Shown: positions 16,230-24,852, numbered from the stretch's first letter. The stretch: DNA of 64,000 nucleotides from Methylicorpusculum sp. (GCF_030651835.1 NZ_JAUSBX010000050.1:1-64000); one strand, 5' to 3'. A program made the numbers and translations. The notes: generated by a model from the letters alone, not told the origin.

Positions 16230-16985
16230 TTACAAATCCACTCTCATTTTTTTGACCGCAACTTTATCCAGAGCGGGTAAACCGGCAATTGCCTCGCGGA
16301 GTTTATTTTCCCAGCTTCTTCTGAGTTGCAATAAGTAATCATCGTCATCGTCAAAACAATAATATTCATCCAATCTAAAGCTGTTTTTACGGTAAATCAG
16401 CATTTCTATCGGCGGCCCTACACTGGCATTACTGCGGATGGTTGAATCCATAGACACCAAACAGCACCGGGCTGCTTCGTCTATAGAGGTGCCCAATTTA
16501 AGAAATCGATCCAGTATCGGTTTACCGTATTTGCTCTCGCCGATTTGTAAAAAAGGGGTCGTAGCTGAGCTGGTTATACTGTTGCCTTCCGCGTAAATCA
16601 TATAAGCCCCTTGCGGCTCACTACCTATCTGACCTGCCAGTATAAAGCTAGCAGAAGGGTTAAAAACCGATTGACCCTTGGAGCTTAAATGCTGCTTTTG
16701 TTTTTCAACACTGACATAACCCAGGTAATCAGCCGCCTCTGATAAACATTCCACAGAATTGATGTTAACTTCGGCTTTCTTGATTTTATCCCGGTGTAAT
16801 TGCTCCAGAACCGCTTGAGTCGTTGCCAGGTTACCTGCGCACAGTAAAATAATTGTCCTATCACTGTGGGTATCGAATGCATGCATTTTGCCATGCGTGC
16901 TGACATTATCGATACCGGCATTGGTCCTTGAATCGGAAAGCAAAATAAGTCCTTCGTCTATGGAAGCCGCAATACAATAGGTCAT
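16230..16985 (-). CDS. Anbu-type proteasome homologue (proteasome-type protease)
   Basis: The 251-residue protein begins MTYCIAASIDEGLILLSDSRTNAG. Removal of Met would expose Thr as the N-terminal nucleophile, as in the ancestral beta-subunit family Anbu (COG3484). Later motifs SDRTIILLCAGNLATTQ and FLQIGESKYGKPILDR are typical of Anbu. The family forms open helical rings and is thought to act on peptides. In many bacteria Anbu is encoded with a transglutaminase, an ATP-grasp protein and an alpha-E protein; here only the transglutaminase (197 bp upstream) is present, preceded by a ParA-like gene. Confidence 0.92.
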   Translation of the reverse strand: MTYCIAASIDEGLILLSDSRTNAGIDNVSTHGKMHAFDTHSDRTIILLCAGNLATTQAVLEQLHRDKIKKAEVNINSVECLSEAADYLGYVSVEKQKQHLSSKGQSVFNPSASFILAGQIGSEPQGAYMIYAEGNSITSSATTPFLQIGESKYGKPILDRFLKLGTSIDEAARCCLVSMDSTIRSNASVGPPIEMLIYRKNSFRLDEYYCFDDDDDYLLQLRRSWENKLREAIAGLPALDKVAVKKMRVDL

Positions 16986-17182
16986 AAATAAAATTCGAAA
17001 TTAAGCAGAAACAACTGTCAGTTTATCCTAGGTGTTGTTTGTTATCTAGTTACTATCATCCTAACTATTCAGGGTATCTTATATTTAAGACACAGGCTAT
17101 TGATTTATAGGGCTATCTGACTCTGGGCTTTGCCGTCCGAACTTAACAGGATGTATTCAAGCAGCTCCCAGCATAATCCTTA

Positions 17183-17992
17183 TCAAACCTTAGAGAGATG
17201 GCCATCTAACTGTTCTACCTTGACAACCATTGCACTCAAAATACACCCCAGACCAAACTGGTGAAACACCGGCACATCCGCCGCATCACGTCCAAATGCG
17301 ACCACCACCCTGCCTCCGCTCAAATCTGCCTGGGTTGGATCAAAGGTATACCAGCGCCCACCCACATAGACCTCAAACCAGGCATGCAAATCCATGGGCT
17401 CAAGCCCCTGCAGATAACCTGCTACGAAACGCGCCGGGATACTGATACTACGGCATAATGCGATGCCCACGTGGGCAAGATCGCGACAAACACCGAAGCG
17501 GCGGCTGTATATTTCCATTGCAGAGAGAGGGATATCACTGGAACCCGGCAGGTACTGGATTGATGCTCTTATCCAATAAACAATAAGACTGACTTGATCG
17601 TACCCCGGCAGCGCATCGGCCACTATGTCTCTGGCCAGTTCACCAAAGCGGTCAGACTCGCAATAACGGCTTGGCAACAAAAACGGCAACACATCATTGG
17701 GAAGAAATTGAATTTCCACAAAGTCCAAGCCGGATGCAAAATCGGCATGGGCAGCAGTGATGACTTCAGCGGAACTATGGATGACTAAATTACCTTTGGG
17801 AGCGACTAAGCGCTGACAGGAATTGCCGTAGCTGTCCGTACTTTCAATAACCGGAACAGAGGGCTTGATGGTATACATTTCGCGCATAATCCATTGATTG
17901 ATACCCCTGAACGGGCGCAACTTGAATATCAATGCGCTGGCATCTTCTATCTTGAAACGGAGATTACAACTGACTCTGAGTTTTATGCTCAT
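17183..17992 (-). CDS. Transglutaminase-like protein of the Anbu cluster
   Basis: The 269-residue product has a transglutaminase core with the full triad: Cys169 in RRFGVCRDLAH, His203 in DLHAWFEVYV and Asp218 in TFDPTQ. The N-terminal domain (about residues 1-105) matches the bacterial transglutaminase N-terminal region. Relatives occur beside Anbu, ATP-grasp and alpha-E genes, where they may make or break amide bonds. A TTG at 18013 is open, but the ATG at 17992 better fits the N-terminal strand. An 11-bp perfect hairpin sits 31 bp before this start. Confidence 0.88.
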   Translation of the reverse strand: MSIKLRVSCNLRFKIEDASALIFKLRPFRGINQWIMREMYTIKPSVPVIESTDSYGNSCQRLVAPKGNLVIHSSAEVITAAHADFASGLDFVEIQFLPNDVLPFLLPSRYCESDRFGELARDIVADALPGYDQVSLIVYWIRASIQYLPGSSDIPLSAMEIYSRRFGVCRDLAHVGIALCRSISIPARFVAGYLQGLEPMDLHAWFEVYVGGRWYTFDPTQADLSGGRVVVAFGRDAADVPVFHQFGLGCILSAMVVKVEQLDGHLSKV

Positions 17993-18023
17993 ATAAAATG
18001 ATGGTCGTAACAAAAACGCAGAC

Positions 18024-18053
18024 TGACGGCATTGCCAAAAAACAATGCCGTCA
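18024..18053 (-). terminator. Terminator hairpin after the ParA-like gene
   Basis: TGACGGCATTG (18024-18034) and CAATGCCGTCA (18043-18053) form a perfect 11-bp stem with an 8-nt loop. On the minus strand it is followed seven bases later by TTTTTG. It lies 64 bp past the ParA-like stop and 31 bp before the transglutaminase ATG, separating the two genes or attenuating the second. Confidence 0.5.
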
Positions 18054-18116
18054 TGATGTTAAATTAAAATCGGCTGTGTCCATGTAATGGGGTTCAGCCA
18101 ATTAACATTCAGTCCA

Positions 18117-18812
18117 TTAAATACCAACCGATTTCAGTTCGTTGTAAGCATGTCTCAACCACATTTTGACCCTTTGCCTTTCCAGCAAACCCAAGGCATT
18201 AGCATTCTCGCCATCCTTGTTTTGCGCGGCCCAAAAACTGGAGCTGTTGCCGTCAATCTTGGTCATGACCGGCGCGTGCAGTTTTTTCAACGTGATGACT
18301 TTGGCATTCAAATCCAACGCACGATCTTTTACACCCGAGTGTTCCAAAATAGAAAAATCGTCATCGCGCAATTGATTCTGCACCAGTACATAGTTAAGTT
18401 TTGAACCGAATTGATCCAGTAATTTGGCGAGAAGCTCGACCGAATCTTTACCGGAATCCATCACGTTCCAGTAACATAAATTGACTCCCATTTCTTCGGC
18501 CAATTCCAGCACGCCCGATTCATCGATCCATCTCGCCAGCGGAAAATGGGTTTGAGCAGCAAGATCAACCAAAATGCGTGTTCCCGGATTCTCCACAGCG
18601 GTTTCTATGATGGCATCAAGACTTTGATAATCATCAATTACCGTAGGTGATGCATAATCGGTATAAAAGCGCAGCAAAGCGCCATGCGAGCGGTCGGTAT
18701 CGAATCCGACAAACGGAATATCGCTATCGATCATATATTGCGCCAGCAAGCGCGCAACCACAGATTTACCCACACCGCCTTTTTCTCCACCAATCAGATG
18801 AATAGTACTCAT
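18117..18812 (-). CDS. ParA/MinD-family ATPase
   Basis: The 231-residue protein has a deviant Walker A, GGEKGGVGKS (residues 8-17), followed by FDTDRSHG and LVDLAAQ (Walker B region). It is a SIMIBI-class P-loop ATPase of the CobQ/ParA group, of the kind with a shortened switch region that is often found on plasmids or beside mobilization genes. No ParB or centromere-like repeat is adjacent, so a partition role is not supported here. The N-terminus contains KGG with the signature Lys11. Cellular role unknown. Confidence 0.85.
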   Translation of the reverse strand: MSTIHLIGGEKGGVGKSVVARLLAQYMIDSDIPFVGFDTDRSHGALLRFYTDYASPTVIDDYQSLDAIIETAVENPGTRILVDLAAQTHFPLARWIDESGVLELAEEMGVNLCYWNVMDSGKDSVELLAKLLDQFGSKLNYVLVQNQLRDDDFSILEHSGVKDRALDLNAKVITLKKLHAPVMTKIDGNSSSFWAAQNKDGENANALGLLERQRVKMWLRHAYNELKSVGI

Positions 18813-19137
18813 GTTTTCCCCGTAAAATTAATGCAGATAAGTTGTTGAAGTTAAGAGATAAAGCCGGTTAATTTGAACGGCAGTTAATCGTATCACATTC
18901 AAATCAACAAAATCTGGCCTATTCGAAGTCCGGTCATGTATATCAAAGCCAAAGCGTTCACTCCGCTTTTCTTACTTTTACTGTGAACTGCTATAATCGC
19001 TTTCAATTGAGCCCAAAGGCACTTTAGATTTCGGTTTTATGCAGACCCTTTACTTATCTTCGCTCAAAAAGGGAAGAATTTCAGGTGTCGAAATAAAATG
19101 CGATGAATTCATTTTTTTGATCATCCAGGAGAAAATC
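18813..19137. other. Gene-free divergent region between ParA-like and lipoprotein genes
   Basis: These 325 bp hold the promoters of both flanking genes. A TATAAT at 18992-18997 is the clearest -10 box for the lipoprotein gene; its -35 is weak. No repeat was seen. Confidence 0.4.
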
Positions 19138-19602
19138 ATGCATTTATGTTCGCACCGTTCCCTGTCAAAACGAATAAACCTAGCGCTTGTCTGTTTGCCA
19201 CTCGTGCTTGGAGCATGCTCATTTTCAACAAGCTCGGAGAGCTCATCAGACAGCTCCGGCAGTATTTCGGATTCGGCAAGTTCGGTCATCAGCAGTCCTT
19301 CATCGGCATCGAATAAGGAAAAAAGATACCAAAAAGATGTCGCCGACTACACCATGGCCTACGTAAAATCATCCGATCCTGATGCTGATTACAACAGCTA
19401 TCTAAAAGGTGTCAGCGACATAGCCGAGAAAATCGGAATTGCCAACTGGGACCAAAACCCTAAAACCTATATCGCTATCGGCAAAGGCCTTAAAAAAGCC
19501 GGGGTAGAGGGTATTGCTTACGAAACCTACAAAAAGAATTTTGCTCATTACAGCCAGGAAAACATGGGCCACATTCAAGACGGTTATGACTCAGAGAAGT
19601 AA
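19138..19602 (+). CDS. Putative outer-membrane or periplasmic lipoprotein
   Basis: The 154-residue product has a signal peptide ending in a lipobox, LVLGACS, with the lipidated cysteine at about residue 26. A serine-rich linker (residues 29-58) precedes a compact helical domain with YTMAYVKSSDPDADYNSYLKG. Relatives are small proteins annotated only as putative lipoproteins. The ATG at 19138 follows CAGGAGAAAATC, a strong ribosome site, so a longer in-frame extension upstream is rejected. No function can be assigned. Confidence 0.8.
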   Translation: MHLCSHRSLSKRINLALVCLPLVLGACSFSTSSESSSDSSGSISDSASSVISSPSSASNKEKRYQKDVADYTMAYVKSSDPDADYNSYLKGVSDIAEKIGIANWDQNPKTYIAIGKGLKKAGVEGIAYETYKKNFAHYSQENMGHIQDGYDSEK

Positions 19603-19663
19603 GCGGCATTTCAACAGATTAATAGGCCCGCTCCTACAAACGACGCTCAGGATATCGCTGCAG

Positions 19664-19790
19664 ATAACTTCCCCCTTTGAAAAAGGGGGATCGAGGGGGA
19701 TTTATTAATAAAAACTCTCCCCCAGCCTCTCTTTTTCAAAGAGGGAGAATAATGGTACGGTTCGACATAATCCGAATTCCGGGAAGTTAT
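19664..19790. repeat. Repeat with ATAACTTCCC ends and nested CCCCCTTT palindromes (families R3/R4)
   Basis: ATAACTTCCC (19664-19673) and GGGAAGTTAT (19781-19790) are inverted copies. Inside are CCCCCTTT/AAAGGGGG (19671-19689), a copy of the sequence TCGAGGGGGATTT, and a second palindrome around CTCTTT/AAAGAG. The right end matches the element at 16108-16181. Confidence 0.55.
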
Positions 19791-19849
19791 TTATGACGGA
19801 ATTCTTAACAAAACTTTCCAGCTACTGTTGCAAAGCCAGGAACCGGAGC

Positions 19850-21733
19850 ATGAAAATCATCAACACTTTTACGATTTTTATGCTCTGGTGTTTTGTATCA
19901 GCCACCACTTCGGCGGCCACCTTCAACTATTTGTATATAGAAGCAAACGAAGGCAATTCCAGCGGCGGACACAGCGCGATACAATTTGGCGAATACATTT
20001 ACCATTATCAATACATCGACCCGGGTCTGATTCGTTTATTCAGACAAGATCCCAACGATTTTCACTTTTCCTACCGCTATTTGCAGAACCGGCCTATCCA
20101 TCTCAGCGAAATTGACGTCTCTGAAGCAACATTCAACACCCTGAACGATTATTTTCAGTGGCAGTTTTTAGACCAGGAACAGCATTACAAACATCTGGAA
20201 GCGGTCAATAAAGAATATCAATTGATTCAACAGCTGTTAGATAAGCCGGAAACTGATTCAACGCTGCGTCTTAAAGGCGCCGGTTTATTTTACCCAAGCA
20301 GTCAAACTAAGAGCCGGACTCCGGATGCCGATTTGGCAACCCGGCAATCCGGCATGATGATTGAGCTGCGAAATAAAATCGAACAACACCATGGCCGTGA
20401 TTTTTTAACTCATACGCGTCTTGCCCTTGAAGCAGAGATCAACGCATTAAAACCGCTAGACTGGTCGGCCGCTTATCCATTGCCGATCGAGAGCCAACGG
20501 CCCGCACCCCCCTATTCTTTTGCCGATCACTATAACGATGCTTTAACCGGCTTGTTTGCCATCAAAGTCTTGCAAGAGGCAAAGTCCTTGCAACCTGACG
20601 CTTTCTTCATGCTGGACCCGCAAACACAGCCATTGACTGACACCGAAAAAAAGCAGCTGGTCGTTTTGCGCCAGCAACTGGAAGCCACCCTGTTGCGATC
20701 ATTGAACTCGGGACGTCCGGATTGGGGCTACGCGGCAATCATCAATATGGCCCGCTACATTGCCGTTGATACGTCTCTGCAACAGGGGCAATGGGTTTTC
20801 CTCGATGGTTTTAGCGAAACAGCGCAATGGATAGAGCCTGCAGAATTTATAAATGACCCGCAACACATGGAACAACTGATTAGCGAGGCAAAATTGAGCC
20901 TGGATAATCTTCAGTCAACGCTGGTTCAATCCGATGCTTATTCTGAAAGCGAATACAGTGAACTGGAATTTGCAGCCAATCGATACGCTGAACTAGTGAA
21001 AGGGCAGCACCTGATGCCCCTCCGGTTTTACGGACAAAAGGCTCTCCCCAGTCTGGGCATCGATTTACCAAAAGACCCCAAACCCGATTTGTCCGAACAA
21101 CAACTGAAGGCAGCCTTAGTTGAACTGGACACTTATCGAAAGCAATGGATGGGCCAGTTAAAACAGCGCTACCAGTACGATCTGATCACGCGTAATTGCG
21201 TCACTGAAATTTTCCGCAGCATCGATAATGCACTGCTACAAAAAGCACCTCAGACCGAGTCCATCAAGGCACTCTCCAAGCAACATCTGGGTGGTTATGT
21301 CAAAGCTTCTTATAACTTCATACCGTTTGTGTCTTACCAATCAGTGCTTGATCAATACCGCATCAACCGCAGCGAAACCATGCCGTCATACCGGCAGCAG
21401 GAAATGACCAAGCGCTATCAAAATGGACAGCAACTACTTATCCGCCTGCAGGAATCCAATATCCTCAGCAGCACCTTGTATCGCTATAACCCGGAGGATG
21501 CCTTATTTATTTTTTTTACCGACGACAACACCCCGCTCAGACCCTTATTCGGTGCGATCAATACCACAACCGGTATCGGACAGAGCTTACTCGGCTTGTT
21601 GAGTTGGCCGTTTGATTCGGGAAAGAATTTAAAATCAGGCGCAACAGGTGTTTTAATGAGTCTGCCCGAACTGGTCTTTTTTAATATGCGCAAGGGCAGT
21701 TACAACTATCTACCCTACAAGAAAATGCAGTAA
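19850..21733 (+). CDS. DUF4105 protein, possible permuted papain-like enzyme
   Basis: The 627-residue product has a signal peptide (MKIINTFTIFMLWCFVSATTSAA) and a long DUF4105 region. Conserved marks are NSSGGHSAIQFG near the start (residues 35-45) and RNCVTEIF near residue 450. His-before-Cys order would fit a circularly permuted NlpC/P60-like thiol fold, but this is inference. The family is periplasmic or surface-associated, of unknown substrate. The frame extends upstream to 19793, but the ATG at 19850 precisely starts the signal peptide and has an AGGA site. Confidence 0.82.
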   Translation: MKIINTFTIFMLWCFVSATTSAATFNYLYIEANEGNSSGGHSAIQFGEYIYHYQYIDPGLIRLFRQDPNDFHFSYRYLQNRPIHLSEIDVSEATFNTLNDYFQWQFLDQEQHYKHLEAVNKEYQLIQQLLDKPETDSTLRLKGAGLFYPSSQTKSRTPDADLATRQSGMMIELRNKIEQHHGRDFLTHTRLALEAEINALKPLDWSAAYPLPIESQRPAPPYSFADHYNDALTGLFAIKVLQEAKSLQPDAFFMLDPQTQPLTDTEKKQLVVLRQQLEATLLRSLNSGRPDWGYAAIINMARYIAVDTSLQQGQWVFLDGFSETAQWIEPAEFINDPQHMEQLISEAKLSLDNLQSTLVQSDAYSESEYSELEFAANRYAELVKGQHLMPLRFYGQKALPSLGIDLPKDPKPDLSEQQLKAALVELDTYRKQWMGQLKQRYQYDLITRNCVTEIFRSIDNALLQKAPQTESIKALSKQHLGGYVKASYNFIPFVSYQSVLDQYRINRSETMPSYRQQEMTKRYQNGQQLLIRLQESNILSSTLYRYNPEDALFIFFTDDNTPLRPLFGAINTTTGIGQSLLGLLSWPFDSGKNLKSGATGVLMSLPELVFFNMRKGSYNYLPYKKMQ

Positions 21734-21810
21734 ACTCTCAAAAAAGTGAAATTAGTTTGCATAATTTGAAATTTTATTTCACATTCCTTTTTTCTATAAA
21801 AAATAACTCC

Positions 21811-21839
21811 TTGATATTTATCGATATTGTAAATATTAA
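21811..21839 (+). promoter_or_regulatory. Promoter of the DUF938-SDR-DUF1326-DUF2182 operon
   Basis: TTGATA (21811-21816), a 17-bp spacer and TATTAA (21834-21839) lie in an AT-rich stretch about 97 bp before the first start codon. Confidence 0.4.
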
Positions 21840-21935
21840 TAGTTGGCCTATTGTTTGCTTTGTCTCTGGCTAGACAGGCAGTACGTACTTGTTTTGTCTT
21901 ATAACTATAAATTAAACCCTAATGAGGAGACACAG

Positions 21936-22589
21936 ATGAGCACCGATAAACCACCTTTAAACCCGCATCCGTTAAGTGAATATGTGGCCTGGGCCGGCAA
22001 CCGCAACCGCGAACCCATTCTTGGCGTATTGAAAGAAAAACTGCCCAAAGAATCAGGGCGCGTATTGGAAATGGCCAGCGGTAGCGGCATGCATATCAAT
22101 TATTTTGCCCCCCACTTCGATCACTTGCATTTTCATCCCTCTGATAGAGACGTTGAAGTCTTTGACAACATCAAAAATCTGACCAGCGAACACGGCAACG
22201 ACAATATTGCCGATCCCGTTCATCTTGATCTGACCGATCCCGAAACCTGGTTTAATCCGGGCGAAAAAAATTCTTTTGACGCCATTTTTTGTATCAATAT
22301 TTTTCAGGTTGCTCCCATTTCGATTGCTGACGGCATGATGGAATGCGCTTCACATCTGTTGAGCGATAATGGCGTTTTATTGATTTACGGCCCGTTTAAA
22401 ATGGAAGGCGGATTCACCACCGATTCAAACGAAGAATTCCATAAAACCTTGGCGTCTTATGAAGTGCCTGAATGGGGATTGAAAGATGTAGCCGATTTGA
22501 AAAAAGCGGCCGCTGCTCACGGCATGGAATTAAAAGAGATCATTGATATGCCTGCCAATAATTTTTCACTTATTTTCGGCCTCAAATAA
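21936..22589 (+). CDS. DUF938 SAM-dependent methyltransferase (UPF0585, METTL26-like)
   Basis: The 217-residue product is a class I methyltransferase fold of the DUF938 family. Motif I is VLEMASGSGMHINYFA (residues 44-59), the acidic loop is FHPSDRD, and DAIFCINIFQVAP is motif IV. The ending DMPANNFSLIF is conserved in the family. The substrate is unknown. The ATG has a strong GAGGAG site; in-frame upstream codons are rejected. It is the first gene of a compact four-gene unit with an SDR-like protein, DUF1326 and DUF2182. Confidence 0.9.
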   Translation: MSTDKPPLNPHPLSEYVAWAGNRNREPILGVLKEKLPKESGRVLEMASGSGMHINYFAPHFDHLHFHPSDRDVEVFDNIKNLTSEHGNDNIADPVHLDLTDPETWFNPGEKNSFDAIFCINIFQVAPISIADGMMECASHLLSDNGVLLIYGPFKMEGGFTTDSNEEFHKTLASYEVPEWGLKDVADLKKAAAAHGMELKEIIDMPANNFSLIFGLK

Positions 22590-22606
22590 AGCCTAAGGAA
22601 AGCGTC

Positions 22607-22696
22607 ATGTACCTGCTTCTCAACGAAATGTCAGATGCCGGCCGAAATAAAAGCGCTATTCCCGGCCTCTTAACTCAAACCAAACGGGATAACTGA
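22607..22696 (+). CDS. Possible 29-residue coupled peptide
   Basis: ATG at 22607 (AAGGA six bases upstream) opens a 29-codon frame, MYLLLNEMSDAGRNKSAIPG and nine more residues, whose TGA overlaps the next start (TGATG). It fills the only gap in the operon and would couple translation of the SDR gene to that of DUF938. The peptide itself matches nothing I know; it may be only a ribosome bridge. Confidence 0.3.
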   Translation: MYLLLNEMSDAGRNKSAIPGLLTQTKRDN

Positions 22697-23430
22697 TGAC
22701 ATCAACAAAGGCAGCTTTGGTTTTGGGCGTAGGCCCTGAGCGCGGTTTAGGTGCGGCGTTGGCAAGGCGTTTTGCTGCAGAAGGATTGCATGTTTTCATT
22801 GCCGGCCGCAGCCTGTCAAAATTGACTGCCGTTGCGGCCGGCATCAATGAATCAGGCTACTCAGCAACGCCCGTCGTTGCCGATGCTACCGTAGAGGCTG
22901 ATATTGTTAATCTGTTTAAAACTATTGGCCAAAGCCAATGCGAACTGGAAATTGCCGCTTATAACGTTGACAGTAATATTCCGGCACCACTGCTGGAAAC
23001 CGATGCGGCACTGTTTACATTACTCTGGCAGCAGAATGCGTTGGGCGCTTTCTTATTTGGAAAAGAGACGATCAAACACCTGCTGCCTCTACAGAGGGGA
23101 ACTTTGATTTTTAACGGCGCCACTGCCTCATTACGTGCAAAACCACCCTTCACGGCCTTCGCCGCAGCCAAGGCCGGTGTGCGGGCGTTGGCGCAAGGTA
23201 TGGCCAGAGAATTCGGGCCGCAGGGCATTCATGTGATTCATGCCGTTATCGATGGCGTCATCGACGGCGACCGGGCACGCGCACAATTTCCCCAATTCGT
23301 CAGCGCAAAAGGTCAGGACGGCTTATTACAGCCCGATGCGATTGCCGACACTTATTGGCAGCTACACAAACAACACCCAAGTGCTTGGACGCACGAAATT
23401 GATCTGCGTCCCTTCAAGGAGATATTCTAA
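22696..23430 (+). CDS. SDR-family oxidoreductase with altered active site
   Basis: The 244-residue product has a Rossmann nucleotide motif GVGPERGLGAAL (residues 11-22) and the order of a short-chain dehydrogenase. The usual YxxxK is FAAAK (Phe155, Lys159), and the position 13 residues before it, normally the catalytic Ser, is Ala142. The enzyme may therefore lack classic dehydrogenase chemistry, though nucleotide binding is likely kept. Its start overlaps an upstream stop and its TAA overlaps the DUF1326 ATG, so it is tightly coupled to both. Confidence 0.88.
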   Translation: MTSTKAALVLGVGPERGLGAALARRFAAEGLHVFIAGRSLSKLTAVAAGINESGYSATPVVADATVEADIVNLFKTIGQSQCELEIAAYNVDSNIPAPLLETDAALFTLLWQQNALGAFLFGKETIKHLLPLQRGTLIFNGATASLRAKPPFTAFAAAKAGVRALAQGMAREFGPQGIHVIHAVIDGVIDGDRARAQFPQFVSAKGQDGLLQPDAIADTYWQLHKQHPSAWTHEIDLRPFKEIF

Positions 23431-24041
23431 TGAACAACAACCACCCTGACTGGCGACTGGAAGGCCACTATTTTGAAACGTGTAATTGTGAATTGGCCTG
23501 TCCCTGTATTTGGTTACAGCCCCCTTCTGAAGGTAATTGTAAATTATTGGCAGCCTGGCATATCGATAAAGGCCATTTGGAAGATGTGGGCCTTGATAAC
23601 TTGAGCGTGGCTTTAGCGTGTTATGCGCCCGGCACCATGATTGATGGTAATTGGGGAGCTGCGTTGTATATTGATGAATTGGCGGATACGGAGCAAACCG
23701 AAGCCATTATTCAGATTTTCAGCGGCCAGGCAGGCGGCCACTTAAGCGTTCTGATGGGCTTCGTCAGTGAAGTCTGGGGCGTAAAATCGGTAACCATGGA
23801 CTATCAGCACTCCGGCGATATTCACCGGCTCATCATACCGGGTATTGCTGAAGCTGAAATTCAAAGCATCCAGGGCATAGCCGATGGTGATGCTACCATA
23901 AAAAACCCGCCCTTGTGCGTGGTGCCCAGTCATGCATCGGTGGTCTCCAAATCCAACTATTTCCGCTATCAGGATAATGATCAAGCCTGGAACTTTTCTC
24001 ATCGCAACGGATTTCACTCCCCGTTTATCTATCAACCCTGA
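23430..24041 (+). CDS. DUF1326 protein with CxCxxxCxC motif
   Basis: The 203-residue product begins with the family signature HYFETCNCELACPC: Cys18, Cys20, Cys24 and Cys26. Four closely spaced cysteines suggest a metal or redox site, though none is proven. The rest is a beta-rich DUF1326 fold with GNWGAALYID and FSGQAGG. There is no signal peptide. It overlaps the SDR stop by one base (TAATG) and is followed by a DUF2182 membrane protein, its usual partner in many genomes. Confidence 0.9.
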   Translation: MNNNHPDWRLEGHYFETCNCELACPCIWLQPPSEGNCKLLAAWHIDKGHLEDVGLDNLSVALACYAPGTMIDGNWGAALYIDELADTEQTEAIIQIFSGQAGGHLSVLMGFVSEVWGVKSVTMDYQHSGDIHRLIIPGIAEAEIQSIQGIADGDATIKNPPLCVVPSHASVVSKSNYFRYQDNDQAWNFSHRNGFHSPFIYQP

Positions 24042-24051
24042 TTAACTTTTC

Positions 24052-24798
24052 GTGCCGATTAAAACATTGATGGGCGTTGTCGCTCTTGTTTGTGCCGCCT
24101 GGGGTTATTTGTTTTATCACGCATGGCAAATGAGCCATATGCCCATGACAGCAATGTGGATGCCTCCCGCATCCTTGACACTCTGGCCGTTAACCGGCTT
24201 AATCTGGGTGTACAGCATGTGGGCGGTCATGATGGCGGCCATGATGCTACCAACCGCATTACCGATGATAGGGGCATTTTCCCGCTATGCCAAAAGCCGG
24301 CGGTTATCAACCGAGAACCTCTCCCACTGGTTTATCAGTGGATATTTAGTGGTATGGTTTGGCTTCAGCCTGGTACTGACCGGTTTGCAATGGTTGTTTC
24401 ACGGCATTGCCTGGTTGTCGCCGATGATGGAAAATCGTCATCCTTTCCTGGCTGCCGCTATTTTAATTGCCGCAGGCCTTTACCAATTCACTCCCATAAA
24501 AAACGCCTGTCTGCAACATTGCCGCACCCCTTTTGGATTTTTGATCAATGAATGGCGTCCCGGTCAATCCGGTGCCGTTCAAATGGGTATAAAGCATGGC
24601 ATCGATTGTCTGGGCTGTTGCTGGGTGCAAATGCTGCTGATGTTCGTTATCGGCGTAATGAACCTGTGGGGCATGATTTTTATCACCTTGCTGGTGATAG
24701 TTGAAAAATGGCTGCCGGGCAAAACAAAGGTAATCAGCCATTCTATCGGTATCTTTTTTCTGGCCTGGGCAGCTTATTGCCTTTCAATAGTCGGGTAA
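24052..24798 (+). CDS. DUF2182 integral membrane protein, predicted metal-binding
   Basis: The 248-residue product has about six hydrophobic segments. Family motifs are MWAVMMAAMMLPTALPM (residues 59-75), TPIKNACLQHC near 150, and HGIDCLGCCWVQM near 185, the last followed by VIGVMNLWGM. The paired Cys and His residues underlie the family label of predicted metal-binding membrane protein. The start is GTG at 24052 or ATG at 24070; the GTG is 11 bp after the DUF1326 stop. It likely works with DUF1326. Confidence 0.9.
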   Translation: MPIKTLMGVVALVCAAWGYLFYHAWQMSHMPMTAMWMPPASLTLWPLTGLIWVYSMWAVMMAAMMLPTALPMIGAFSRYAKSRRLSTENLSHWFISGYLVVWFGFSLVLTGLQWLFHGIAWLSPMMENRHPFLAAAILIAAGLYQFTPIKNACLQHCRTPFGFLINEWRPGQSGAVQMGIKHGIDCLGCCWVQMLLMFVIGVMNLWGMIFITLLVIVEKWLPGKTKVISHSIGIFFLAWAAYCLSIVG

Positions 24799-24807
24799 CA
24801 ACTTTCA

Positions 24808-24850
24808 TCATGGGCACCTGCTCACCTCCTCCTATTTTTATAGGGTGTAG
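24808..24850 (-). repeat. Dispersed repeat R1, partial copy 3
   Basis: On the minus strand CCTACACCC, TATAAAAATAGGAGGAGGTGAGCAG matches the right end and tail of the copies at 14-140 and 4306-4411. The left half is replaced by the MITE-like element. Confidence 0.65.
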
Positions 24851-24852
24851 GA

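Noticed and set aside
18117-18812. Plasmid-type partition locus
   Set aside because: The ParA-like gene has no ParB partner and no iterated centromere sites near it.
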